A DNA stretch of 61,623 nucleotides from a virus. The stretch is taken from positions 1 through 61,623 of the IMG/VR virus record IMGVR_UViG_3300042731_006244, one strand, 5' to 3'. A program made the position numbers and the translations under genes. Each line of letters starts with the position of its first letter. Position 1 is the stretch's first letter. The notes under the pieces were generated by a model. It was not told where the DNA came from and searched no databases. It saw nothing but the letters and a program-made list of their open reading frames with translations. Below are positions 22,384 to 29,195 of this stretch, in pieces.

Positions 22384-22719
22384 ATGAAACGCACCCCCAT
22401 AAAAAAAACCGGCAAGATAGGCCGGATTAACCGGGAAGCGAACAGACGCCTTAAGGTTATCTATATGAAGAAAGGCATCACCTGTTGTGAGGTGAACCTT
22501 CCAGGGTGCCTGTTTACCTGGGCAAGATCATGGCATCATCGTTATCCTCGGCAGGATTATTATGACCGGGACCGGGAAAAGCATATTGCTAATTTAGCAG
22601 ATTTTAAATCAACTTTGTTGGTATGTAATAATTGCCATAAGCAGCTACAACAAGATAAAGAATTAAGTGAGCAATATTTTGATCGAGTCATGGAAGACCG
22701 GAAAAGGAGAGGTATATGA
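22384..22719 (+). CDS. HNH-like nuclease/zinc protein, 111 aa
   Basis: CCEVNLPGCLFTWARSWHHRYPR and LLVCNNCHKQLQQD fit a zinc-bound HNH-type (beta-beta-alpha-metal) domain with WHH in the active-site strand and CxxC at the end. Phage proteins of this type act on branched or nicked DNA or help packaging. In the recombination operon. Confidence 0.6.
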   Translation: MKRTPIKKTGKIGRINREANRRLKVIYMKKGITCCEVNLPGCLFTWARSWHHRYPRQDYYDRDREKHIANLADFKSTLLVCNNCHKQLQQDKELSEQYFDRVMEDRKRRGI

Positions 22720-22847
22720 AACCAGAATACAAATGTCCCCATGTCCCAAGGGTAAAATGCCCACCCAAGGAACGGGATTGTGATCAATGCCCTTTCTGGA
22801 AGGGTATAGGAATTGTCCCGGTAATACACAAGAAAAGGAAGGAATAG
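22716..22847 (+). CDS. Small cysteine-rich protein, 43 aa
   Basis: KCPHVPRVKCPPKERDCDQCPFWKG: four cysteines and a His in 25 residues. Coupled to the preceding gene by ATGA. Confidence 0.55.
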   Translation: MKPEYKCPHVPRVKCPPKERDCDQCPFWKGIGIVPVIHKKRKE

Positions 22848-22848
22848 A

Positions 22849-22995
22849 ATGAAATTTTCGGCTAAAATATATTGCAATAATATTGCATTGCCAATTTCTA
22901 TTTTAGTAACCAATTTTATTGGAAGAATTGTATTTGATATAAGCTTTTTTATAATTCATTTGAAATTGGAGTTCAAAAAGAAAAAAAAGCCTTGA
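22849..22995 (+). CDS. Small membrane protein, 48 aa
   Basis: Two short hydrophobic stretches and a poly-Lys end. Its stop codon overlaps the -35 element of the next promoter. Confidence 0.45.
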   Translation: MKFSAKIYCNNIALPISILVTNFIGRIVFDISFFIIHLKLEFKKKKKP

Positions 22996-23020
22996 TACTT
23001 TTCCCGGGATATGCTATACT
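22992..23020 (+). promoter_or_regulatory. Sigma70 promoter of pseudoknot leader R3
   Basis: TTGATA, 17 bases, TATACT. Predicted start near 23027. Confidence 0.75.
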
Positions 23021-23026
23021 GTGATT

Positions 23027-23112
23027 ATCAGGGTGTACGACTGATTAAGAGCCGTTTTTCATGGCTGTCTTTGGGCGTACAACTCAGATAGCCAGGAGAA
23101 ACGGTTTTTTTT
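23027..23112 (+). ncRNA. Pseudoknot leader R3 with U-run
   Basis: Stem 1: TGTACG (23034-23039) with CGTACA (23076-23081), extended outward by TATC/GATA. CCGTTTTTC in its loop (23052-23060) pairs over nine bases with GAGAAACGG (23096-23104), followed at once by eight T. A competing pairing GGCTGTC/GATAGCC exists, so alternative folds are likely. The 23126 gene follows. Confidence 0.7.
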
Positions 23113-23125
23113 ATGGAGGTAAAAG

Positions 23126-23452
23126 ATGAGTTTAGATATTTATTTAAATTGCAAATGTTGTGGCAATTTATGTTACAAGGCAAATGTTACTCATAATTTA
23201 GGAAGGATGGCATCAGAAGCAGGAATTTATAATTGCCTTTGGAGAGCACCGGAAAATAACTATACAAAAGCAGAACAGTTAATTAATCCATTAAAAGCGG
23301 GTATAGAAAAAATGGAGAAAAATCCAGAAAGATTTAAACAATTTAATCCTGAAAATGGCTGGGGTGATTACGAAGGATTCTTAAGATGGCTAAAAGAACT
23401 TCTTTGTCAGTGTGAAGAATATCCAGATTGTAAAATAGATACATCACGTTGA
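23126..23452 (+). CDS. Conserved phage protein (MSLDIYL...THNLGRMA type)
   Basis: 108 residues. MSLDIYL, CCGNLCY, NVTHNLGRMASEAGIYNCLWR, AEQLINPL and NPENGWGDYEGFLRWL match a common uncharacterised phage family. Strong GGAGGT site behind leader R3. Confidence 0.75.
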   Translation: MSLDIYLNCKCCGNLCYKANVTHNLGRMASEAGIYNCLWRAPENNYTKAEQLINPLKAGIEKMEKNPERFKQFNPENGWGDYEGFLRWLKELLCQCEEYPDCKIDTSR

Positions 23453-23484
23453 ATGGAGTAGTGCAGGATTATAGGGAGGCAACC

Positions 23485-23628
23485 ATGAATATAAGGAAGG
23501 AAAAACCGCTTAGATGGTATACAGTAGGAAGGAAGACTGTGCAGGCCGGAAGTCCTGGAGAAGCCAGGCGGATAGCCCATGATATGGAGCGGCATGAGAA
23601 AAAGACAGGTACGCAACCGTGTCGTTGA
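23485..23628 (+). CDS. Basic hypothetical protein, 47 aa
   Basis: Arg/Lys-rich, with AGSPGEARRIAHDMERHEKK; GGGAGGCAACC site. Unknown. Confidence 0.5.
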   Translation: MNIRKEKPLRWYTVGRKTVQAGSPGEARRIAHDMERHEKKTGTQPCR

Positions 23629-23668
23629 CCGGGTGCCTGATATATTAACATAGTAGTAGTATTTTTTT

Positions 23669-23696
23669 GGCGTCTCGTTGAAGAGGCCGGGACGCT
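23669..23696 (+). ncRNA. Hairpin upstream of tRNA-like element 4
   Basis: GCGTCTCG and CGGGACGC form an eight-base-pair stem with a ten-base loop immediately before the tRNA-like sequence. Confidence 0.45.
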
Positions 23697-23784
23697 ACAG
23701 CAGTAATCGACTGCATGCAGCATAGAATTGCCGGATTGCTAAGGAGATTAAGGTAATGCCCGGTTCAAATCCGGGCCTGCTGTA
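23697..23784 (+). ncRNA. tRNA-like element 4
   Basis: ACAGCAG/CTGCTGT acceptor-like stem, GCCCGG-TTCAAAT-CCGGGC T-arm and a terminal A: 88 nt, the length of a class II tRNA. TTGCTAA could be a Ser(GCU) anticodon loop but its flanks do not pair properly. ATTGCC/GGTAAT pairs around it, and CTGCATGCAG replaces a D-arm. Shares GGATTGCTA-GGAG-TTA with element 3. Confidence 0.55.
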
Positions 23785-23855
23785 AAGAGTAGAATAATAT
23801 GACTATAATAGAATCAATCCGTGGGAATATGGCAACGGGGAGGAAATAAGTATAT

Positions 23856-24035
23856 ATGGATATGGATATTACAGAACATAAGGAAAGGCATAGAGTATTA
23901 CATAAATATCTTGATGAATTAGTGGCAGATTTTATAAGTAATACAAAGCAATTACCATCAAGTACAGTACTTTCAAATTTTATGATTTGGGCACATAAGC
24001 AAATTGAAAATCCTGATGAATATAAAGGCAAATAA
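23856..24035 (+). CDS. Helical hypothetical protein, 59 aa
   Basis: MDMDITEHKERHRVLHKYLDEL: all-helical. Its stop TAA lies in the first TAATGGCCCGTGAAAAG repeat, so a short MAREK frame begins on its last base. Confidence 0.5.
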   Translation: MDMDITEHKERHRVLHKYLDELVADFISNTKQLPSSTVLSNFMIWAHKQIENPDEYKGK

Positions 24036-24050
24036 TGGCCCGTGAAAAGA
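24027..24050 (+). repeat. MAREK mini-cistron repeat 1
   Basis: GGCAAATAATGGCCCGTGAA plus AAGA. The stop of the upstream gene overlaps an ATG that opens MAREKNTV (24035-24061), which ends in an ATGA overlap with another ten-codon frame (24058-24090). Confidence 0.6.
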
Positions 24051-24092
24051 ATACTGTATGAATAAAAACTATAAAGGTATATGGAGGTAAGG

Positions 24093-24365
24093 ATGGAAGA
24101 AATAAAACCATGTCCATTTTGTGGAAATATCGATATTGAGGTATTTTTTCAAGATGCGGCAGGGGTACAATGCATAAATTGTGAAGCTTTAATTTTTGGG
24201 CATGGTTCAGAAGAAAAAGCAATACAAGCTTGGAATAAACGTAAAGCAAATAAAAAATACAAAAAGATGTGGGAACATCTGAAAGCGACATACAAACAAG
24301 TAATTTGTCCCCCTAAAACAGGTGACCTAGAGGTAATGCGTTTGATAGAGGAGAGATACAAATGA
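24093..24365 (+). CDS. Lar-like zinc-ribbon protein
   Basis: 90 residues. KPCPFCGNIDIEVF...VQCINCEALIFG...EKAIQAWNKR follows the Lar/restriction-alleviation-like pattern (CPFCG, CxxC, AIxAWNxR) common in phages. Alleviation of host restriction is the namesake role, but many relatives are untested. Confidence 0.65.
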   Translation: MEEIKPCPFCGNIDIEVFFQDAAGVQCINCEALIFGHGSEEKAIQAWNKRKANKKYKKMWEHLKATYKQVICPPKTGDLEVMRLIEERYK

Positions 24366-24565
24366 AAGCAATAATTACCATCAAATCATGTTTTAATTGC
24401 AGGAATCATAATATATGCAAACACAGGAGTAGAATTTTCGACAATTTTGAATTAGCAAGTTTTATAATTGAAGATATTTCGGGGCTTATAAATCTTATTT
24501 CAGAAGGAATCGCATGTCGATGTAAATATTATGAACCACATGTGAGGGCAAATAATGGCCCGTGA
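24362..24565 (+). CDS. Cysteine-rich hypothetical protein, 67 aa
   Basis: CFNCRNHNICKHRS and IACRCKYYEP: CxxC...CxH and CxC motifs as in small phage zinc proteins. Its C-terminal codons run through the second MAREK repeat in another frame. Confidence 0.55.
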   Translation: MKAIITIKSCFNCRNHNICKHRSRIFDNFELASFIIEDISGLINLISEGIACRCKYYEPHVRANNGP

Positions 24566-24570
24566 AAAGA
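24547..24570 (+). repeat. MAREK mini-cistron repeat 2
   Basis: Same 24 bases as repeat 1. The frame MAREKRRKV (24555-24584) contains GGAGAAAGG, the ribosome site of the next gene, and ends in an ATGA overlap with its start at 24581. Confidence 0.6.
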
Positions 24571-24580
24571 GGAGAAAGGT

Positions 24581-24733
24581 ATGAAAATTTTAATATCAGT
24601 ATTTGCTTCAATTATAATATTTGCGATATTCATGAGGGGATTTGTTCTACCCGATTTGGTGAAATTAATAGCTTGGGGATTCACAGGAATAATCATATTG
24701 ATAGCAATGATATTTTTCAAGAAAGGTAAATAA
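24581..24733 (+). CDS. Two-helix membrane peptide, 50 aa
   Basis: Two hydrophobic helices (ISVFASIIIFAIFMRGF and LIAWGFTGIIILIAMIFF) in 50 residues. Followed by MAREK repeat 3. Confidence 0.5.
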   Translation: MKILISVFASIIIFAIFMRGFVLPDLVKLIAWGFTGIIILIAMIFFKKGK

Positions 24734-24748
24734 TGGCCCGTGAAAAGA
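24725..24748 (+). repeat. MAREK mini-cistron repeat 3
   Basis: One base differs from repeats 1 and 2 (GGTAAA for GGCAAA). Frame MAREKNTGLFY (24733-24768) runs to just before the ribosome site of the nuclease gene. Confidence 0.6.
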
Positions 24749-24777
24749 ATACAGGGCTTTTTTATTGAAAGGGGTTT

Positions 24778-25332
24778 ATGCAACAAGATTTAATCCCGAT
24801 CAATCATTACCAACTATGTAAGTTGACCGCTGAACGATTTCTTAAGGAATCCGATGTGGTATTGTATGAATACAATTGCCAGATTACTGATGAAATGCCG
24901 GATGTGTTGTGTTTTAAAAATGGGTATACCACACTATACGAAATTAAGACATCAATATCTGATTTTAAAGCGGATGTATTAAAGGAATGTCGAAGCAAAT
25001 ATAAAGTTAAATACTGGCCATATTTCCATCGACATAAATCAGAAACAAAAAAACTGATATGGGGGAATCCTGAAATTAGCGAATTCGTTCAGGAAGCACC
25101 GCATTTAGGATGTCATAGATATTATGTCTGTCCTTACGGAATGATAAACAGTGAAGATGTAGGGAAATGGGGTTTGTACTGGGTGAAGAATAATCGGTTT
25201 TATTTCAAGAAGAGATCTGCCAAGTTTGTGCGAAATATTCACTTGGAAATAAAACTACTTACCCATGCCATACGGAAATATGCGAGCCTGGATGATACAA
25301 ATATCCTGGTGAATATTTATGATAACCCTTGA
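24778..25332 (+). CDS. PD-(D/E)XK-type nuclease, MmcB/VRR-like
   Basis: 184 residues. DEMPDVLCF...TTLYEIKTSISDFKAD provides the D...ExK active-site pattern of PD-(D/E)XK nucleases; the SDFKAD continuation is like MmcB-type DNA repair nucleases. GCHRYYVCPYGMI follows. Likely DNA repair or recombination. Confidence 0.65.
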   Translation: MQQDLIPINHYQLCKLTAERFLKESDVVLYEYNCQITDEMPDVLCFKNGYTTLYEIKTSISDFKADVLKECRSKYKVKYWPYFHRHKSETKKLIWGNPEISEFVQEAPHLGCHRYYVCPYGMINSEDVGKWGLYWVKNNRFYFKKRSAKFVRNIHLEIKLLTHAIRKYASLDDTNILVNIYDNP

Positions 25333-25357
25333 CACATCCACCAGGATATGTTAAGTT
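25329..25357 (+). promoter_or_regulatory. Sigma70-like promoter of pseudoknot leader R4
   Basis: TTGACA, 17 bases, TAAGTT. Predicted start near 25364, where the first stem begins. Confidence 0.65.
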
Positions 25358-25361
25358 AAGA

Positions 25362-25440
25362 TAGGGTTGACAATAAAGGCAATTTACCGGGGTTTGTTCT
25401 CCTGTCAACCCGAGACGCCCCGGTTGATTGCCTTTTTTTT
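25362..25440 (+). ncRNA. Pseudoknot leader R4 with U-run
   Basis: Stem 1: GGGTTGACA (25364-25372) with TGTCAACCC (25403-25411). Stem 2: AAGGCAAT (25376-25383) and CCGGGG (25387-25392), inside loop 1, with CCCCGG (25418-25423) and ATTGCCTT (25427-25434). Crossing order makes this an H-type pseudoknot; eight T follow. It lies 14 bases before the initiator gene. Confidence 0.8.
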
Positions 25441-25453
25441 ATTAAGGTAAGAA

Positions 25454-26275
25454 ATGAATAAGAACTTTAAAGGATTATGGATACCAGAAGAAATTATTAA
25501 GGATGAAAATTTAACCTGGATGGAAAAATTATTTATCGCTGAAATCGATAACTTGGACAATTCACATGGATGCTATGCCAGTAATAATTATTTTGCAAAG
25601 ATATTTCAATTAACCCCTGGACGGTGTTCGCAGATAATAACCAGTCTAAAAAAGAAGGGATATGTGTCTATTTCTTTTAAAAAGAAAGGTAAAATCATAG
25701 AAAAAAGGGTACTTAGAATATTAAATAGGGGTATTAAGAATACTAAAGGGGGTATTAAATATTCTAAAGAAGGTATTAAGAATATTAAAGGGGGGTATTT
25801 AGAAAATGCGGAAGAGATATTAAATATTAATACATTGAATAAGAATATAGAATATAATAATAAATGCGATTCAAAAGAATCGCACCAACAAAAAATCGAT
25901 TTGCAAATTCCTGAATCAGAATCAGTAAAGCAATATCTATATGATGATAAAAACTGGAAATACCTTGAATCTCTTTTCAGGGAAAAACAGGAATATGATA
26001 ACTGGGGAAAACAGCGAAAACATTGCAAAGAATTAGATAAGCGAATTCAAATAACTTACCGGGCCAGGGCACCTGATATGACCTTGAAGGAATTTACACA
26101 GAAATGTGTAGAATTTTTCTGGTGGCTTAAGAAGAAAAGCGGTATAGAGATATGGAAAAAGCAAGCTTTTTTTCCGTCAACTTTAAATAGCGAAAGGATA
26201 TGGACTATGTTTCTGGAAGAAATACAGAAGAGAAAGAAACCGACAGAAGAGGATTATTTAAGAGGCATAGAGTAA
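25454..26275 (+). CDS. Replication initiator, winged-helix/DnaD-like
   Basis: 273 residues. The N-terminus (GLWIPEEIIKDENLTWMEKLFIAEIDNLD...CYASNNYFAKIFQLTPGRCSQIITSLKKKGYV) is the winged helix-turn-helix typical of phage replisome organisers. A repeat-rich linker is followed by a C-terminal domain (LTLKEFTQKCVEFFWWLKKK). Like lambda O, the gene carries repeats in its middle that could be the origin. The phage would recruit host helicase and polymerase. Confidence 0.75.
   Translation: MNKNFKGLWIPEEIIKDENLTWMEKLFIAEIDNLDNSHGCYASNNYFAKIFQLTPGRCSQIITSLKKKGYVSISFKKKGKIIEKRVLRILNRGIKNTKGGIKYSKEGIKNIKGGYLENAEEILNINTLNKNIEYNNKCDSKESHQQKIDLQIPESESVKQYLYDDKNWKYLESLFREKQEYDNWGKQRKHCKELDKRIQITYRARAPDMTLKEFTQKCVEFFWWLKKKSGIEIWKKQAFFPSTLNSERIWTMFLEEIQKRKKPTEEDYLRGIE
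25727..25802 (+). repeat. Iterons inside the initiator gene, candidate origin
   Basis: Three 21-base units of the form GGGGTATTAAGAATACTAAA plus a partial fourth, encoding GIKNTKG/GIKYSKE/GIKNIKG. An A/T-rich tract follows (25806-25870). Iterons next to an AT-rich unwinding region inside an initiator gene match known phage origins. Confidence 0.65.
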
Positions 26276-26433
26276 TGATAAGAATTTATAAAAACTATAA
26301 AGATATAGAATTTATAGTACAAGTAACAATAGGTAATTGGGTTGAGTGTGGAATTGATTATTTACAATATGATATAAGAAAACCTTATCATTTGTTAAAT
26401 GCAGAATTACTTTATTTAAGGGGAATTGAATGA
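26275..26433 (+). CDS. Hypothetical protein, 52 aa
   Basis: TAATG coupling to the initiator gene. Beta-rich start (MIRIYKNYKDIEFIVQV). Unknown. Confidence 0.5.
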   Translation: MIRIYKNYKDIEFIVQVTIGNWVECGIDYLQYDIRKPYHLLNAELLYLRGIE

Positions 26434-26621
26434 GTCTAAAAAATATGTCTTCGAAAAATATAAACATACTGTTCGGGAAATTGGAAGGTAAAGAACCGGT
26501 AAAATGTGATAATACATGTAAGTATTATAAATTTTCTCATCTGGATGTCGCATGTGTTTTATCTGAAGTTTATTCAGTGAAAAAGGGTGAACTTTGTTAT
26601 AATTATAAGAGGGAAAAATAG
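26430..26621 (+). CDS. Cysteine-rich hypothetical protein, 63 aa
   Basis: KCDNTCKYYKFSHLDVACVLSEVYSVKKGELCYNYK: four spaced cysteines as in small Fe-S or zinc proteins. ATGA coupling upstream. Confidence 0.55.
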   Translation: MSLKNMSSKNINILFGKLEGKEPVKCDNTCKYYKFSHLDVACVLSEVYSVKKGELCYNYKREK

Positions 26622-26622
26622 G

Positions 26623-27015
26623 ATGAATTACAAACAATTTATAATAGAATTACAGAAATATTATGGTGTCTATGAAAATGAATTTGTCCGTAAAGAAGTA
26701 TATGACTATGTAAGGCAAAATTATTATGAATGTGAGCTTGTACAGTTATTACAGAACATAAAACGACATTTTTCCCGGGAATGGAAGATAAGACCGGATA
26801 TTGCTGTAGTTATAGAAACTGAAAAAACATATCCTGTAATTTCATGGGGAGCTGGAGGTGATCGAGTAATACCATCAGGAGCTAAAAAACGAAGTAAGTT
26901 GATTGAAGAGGCAGAAGAAGATTTTTCCCAGGAAATACATGAAATGTGGAAAGAGATGAAAGAGGCAATGGATGAACGGATGAAGCAAGTAAGGAAGGAA
27001 GGAAATGATAAATAA
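26623..27015 (+). CDS. Hypothetical protein, 130 aa
   Basis: Start at 26623 after AAGAGGG. An N-terminal helical domain (KQFIIELQKYYGVYENEFVRKEVYDYV), then WKIRPDIAVV and a charged helical tail. Position after the initiator suggests a replication accessory (loader-like) role, but no motif proves it. Confidence 0.5.
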   Translation: MNYKQFIIELQKYYGVYENEFVRKEVYDYVRQNYYECELVQLLQNIKRHFSREWKIRPDIAVVIETEKTYPVISWGAGGDRVIPSGAKKRSKLIEEAEEDFSQEIHEMWKEMKEAMDERMKQVRKEGNDK

Positions 27016-27223
27016 TATTCTGCCATTAGTAAAGACAGAAAAAAGTATAGCCCTTAAAATAGGGGAATCAATAATGATTGGATTTATATGGACACCTGGA
27101 AGGCGATTTATTTTAGAAAAAAGAATTGGAAAATATATTAACGGTACATATAAAGTAACCCATTTTAGAATAGGATATTTTGAAATTATTAAAAGGATTC
27201 CAATAACAATAATAGAAATGTGA
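27005..27223 (+). CDS. Hypothetical protein, 72 aa
   Basis: Overlaps the previous gene by 11 bases. Beta-rich, no motif recognised. Confidence 0.45.
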   Translation: MINNILPLVKTEKSIALKIGESIMIGFIWTPGRRFILEKRIGKYINGTYKVTHFRIGYFEIIKRIPITIIEM

Positions 27224-27234
27224 GAAGATTAAGG

Positions 27235-27444
27235 ATGAAAGATTATAGTGATCTGATCAAAGAAATAGAGAAGCTTTTCAAAGATTTTTTGAAAACGGAT
27301 AAGAAACCAGGACTTGCAATTGCAATGACATTGCCACCTGGTTACAAAGATGTGCATTGGATGACTAATTTATCAAGAGATGATGGAATTTCTTTATTTC
27401 AAAATACAGCAAAGAAAATGAAAGATTTAAGGAGAGAGAATTGA
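27235..27444 (+). CDS. Hypothetical protein, 69 aa
   Basis: ATG at 27235 preferred, seven bases after GAGAAG; GTG at 27220 possible. Central segment PGLAIAMTLPPGYKDVHWMTNLSR. Unknown. Confidence 0.5.
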   Translation: MKDYSDLIKEIEKLFKDFLKTDKKPGLAIAMTLPPGYKDVHWMTNLSRDDGISLFQNTAKKMKDLRREN

Positions 27445-27689
27445 AAAGTAAAGTAAGTAAGAAAAGGGTATGTAATGAAAAATGCCCTAAATGCAAATCA
27501 AAATTAGCTTTGGCAAAAGTTTATGGATTACCAGTATTTGATATCGAGCCTTACGAAAATGGCAAGGAGGAGTATGTAAGAAAAAAAGATGGAAGAATTG
27601 TCGAAGAATTAGAAGTTTCTCTAACTTTAAAACTGTGTCCTGATTGTTATTACTATGTAATAATAGATCAGGAATTAGATAAGTTATAA
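27441..27689 (+). CDS. Zinc-ribbon protein, 82 aa, TTG start
   Basis: TTG start after AAGGAGAGAGAA, overlapping the previous stop. CNEKCPKCKSKL at the N-terminus and LCPDCYYYV near the C-terminus form a split ribbon. Confidence 0.55.
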   Translation: MKSKVSKKRVCNEKCPKCKSKLALAKVYGLPVFDIEPYENGKEEYVRKKDGRIVEELEVSLTLKLCPDCYYYVIIDQELDKL

Positions 27690-27700
27690 TGAGGGGAAAA

Positions 27701-27880
27701 ATGACAAATCAGGAAAGATATGATGATATAATAACCGCCTTAGATATTGGGCGGGTAAAGTTGAATGACTGGGAGCGGGAATTTCTTGACAAAACAGATA
27801 GGCTATGGCTGTCAAAAGGAAAAGAGTTGACCTGGCCGCATCAAAAAAAGCTTATCCAGATATGGGAGAAAATAGAATAG
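27701..27880 (+). CDS. Hypothetical protein, 59 aa
   Basis: ATG at 27701 preferred after GAGGGG. DRLWLSKGKELTWPHQKKLIQIWEKI resembles the end of several small phage proteins that bind replication factors, but it is too short to classify. Confidence 0.5.
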   Translation: MTNQERYDDIITALDIGRVKLNDWEREFLDKTDRLWLSKGKELTWPHQKKLIQIWEKIE

Positions 27881-27891
27881 GGGATGAAGTG

Positions 27892-28140
27892 ATGATATAT
27901 AAAGATACAAAATTATATATCGAGCTATTGGAATTATTAAAAGTATGCAGTGAGAATATTATTTGCCCTTTTTGTGGTAATGATTTACGTAAAAGATATG
28001 ATTGTAAAATGTGTGAAATAGATCATATGAGTCAAGATTGTTTAAGAGAAGGTAAGCATGTGGAAAATTGTCTACTTGAAAAACATGCCGCATTAGTAGA
28101 GATAGATATAGATTGCCGGAAGAAGGTGGTGAAAACATGA
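27892..28140 (+). CDS. Zinc-finger protein, 82 aa
   Basis: ICPFCGNDLRKRYDCKMCEIDHMSQDC: two CxxC pairs plus additional Cys/His. Ends ATGA into the DUF1643 gene. Confidence 0.55.
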   Translation: MIYKDTKLYIELLELLKVCSENIICPFCGNDLRKRYDCKMCEIDHMSQDCLREGKHVENCLLEKHAALVEIDIDCRKKVVKT

Positions 28141-28625
28141 TAAGAAAAGCAATTATAGAAGGTAATTATAGATATCAATTATATCGGGAATGGGATTCTG
28201 AAAAAAAATCGATAATGTGGATTATGCTGAATCCTTCAATTGCGGATGGAAAAAAAGATGATCCAACGATACGGAAAATAATTAGGATTTCTGATAAACT
28301 CGGATATGGAAGTTTATACGTAGGCAATCTATACGCTTATATTTGCACGAATTCAAAGCAACTGTTTAGGGAAAATATAGATTATAAAGGTCCTTACAGA
28401 TATTTATATTTACAGAATATGTTATGTCAAACAGAAAAAGTAATACTTGCGTGTGGCAGAAAGGCAAAGGAAAAAGATTTGCAGGCTTTAATGAAAATGA
28501 TGAAAATTTATAAAAATAAAATATACTGTCTAAAAATCAATAAAAATAGCACCCCTGCTCATCCTTTATATTTGTCTGAAAAAAACATCAAGCTGATTGA
28601 ATATAGAATACCAGAGGAGAAGTGA
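28137..28625 (+). CDS. DUF1643 family protein
   Basis: 162 residues. YRYQLYREWDSEKKSIMWIMLNPSIADGKKDDPTIRKIIRISDKLGYGSLYVGNLYAYICTNSKQLF is the DUF1643 signature (LNPS-AD--DPTI, NL-A). The family is frequent in phages and mobile elements; biochemical function unknown. Confidence 0.8.
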   Translation: MIRKAIIEGNYRYQLYREWDSEKKSIMWIMLNPSIADGKKDDPTIRKIIRISDKLGYGSLYVGNLYAYICTNSKQLFRENIDYKGPYRYLYLQNMLCQTEKVILACGRKAKEKDLQALMKMMKIYKNKIYCLKINKNSTPAHPLYLSEKNIKLIEYRIPEEK

Positions 28626-28708
28626 TAACCAAAGACAATACAAAAAAGACTGGAAAAGGTTTCAAAGAAAATGGGAACTGCCAGCAATAATTAAAAGGAG
28701 GATGAAAG

Positions 28709-29014
28709 ATGAAACAAACAAAACCAGATTGGATGAAAGAAAAATTGCAAGATAAAAATATTGATACGCTTTTACGTTTATTACTTGATGCGATTGTAGA
28801 TTCTAATATTCAAGTAATATATGAAGCATTTAAGCAATTGGAAAAAGAAAACCAGGCTCAGCGATGTTGTGGAAATTGTAAAAATAATAGTGTAATGGAA
28901 ACAGGTGTAACAAGAGAAGAAAATTGTGGTATTGGGAAATTAATAGATTCGAGTAATAAATATTGTGATCAATGGAAGTTTGATAGATTGTCTCAGAAGG
29001 ACAGGAAAGTATGA
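28709..29014 (+). CDS. Hypothetical protein, 101 aa
   Basis: AAAGGAGG site. Helical N-terminus, then CCGNCKNNSVMETGVTREENCG and YCDQWKFD: a cysteine cluster near the end. Unknown. Confidence 0.5.
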   Translation: MKQTKPDWMKEKLQDKNIDTLLRLLLDAIVDSNIQVIYEAFKQLEKENQAQRCCGNCKNNSVMETGVTREENCGIGKLIDSSNKYCDQWKFDRLSQKDRKV

Positions 29015-29015
29015 A

Positions 29016-29195
29016 ATGACAGTTGAAGAAGCACAAGAAATAGCAGAAAGACTGGCAGATGAAAAGGGCGTATATGGAATATATCCTGGGAAATATGTCA
29101 ATCATCCAGATGATTGCGGATGCAGAATATGCTTTGTTCTTAAAAAAACAGATGAATTATTAGAGTCCAGAACAGAACAAGGAGAATTGTTTTGA
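29016..29195 (+). CDS. Hypothetical protein, 59 aa
   Basis: MTVEEAQEIAERLADEKGVYGIYPGKY, then CGCRICFVL. Leads directly into the methyltransferase gene. Confidence 0.5.
   Translation: MTVEEAQEIAERLADEKGVYGIYPGKYVNHPDDCGCRICFVLKKTDELLESRTEQGELF

Noticed and set aside
23697-23784. Functional tRNA-Ser(GCU)
   Set aside because: Acceptor and T-arm are good but the TTGCTAA loop lacks a paired anticodon stem and the D-arm is missing, so it is reported as tRNA-like only.
28622-28690. 22-codon GTG frame after DUF1643
   Set aside because: No ribosome site and low-complexity sequence; probably chance.
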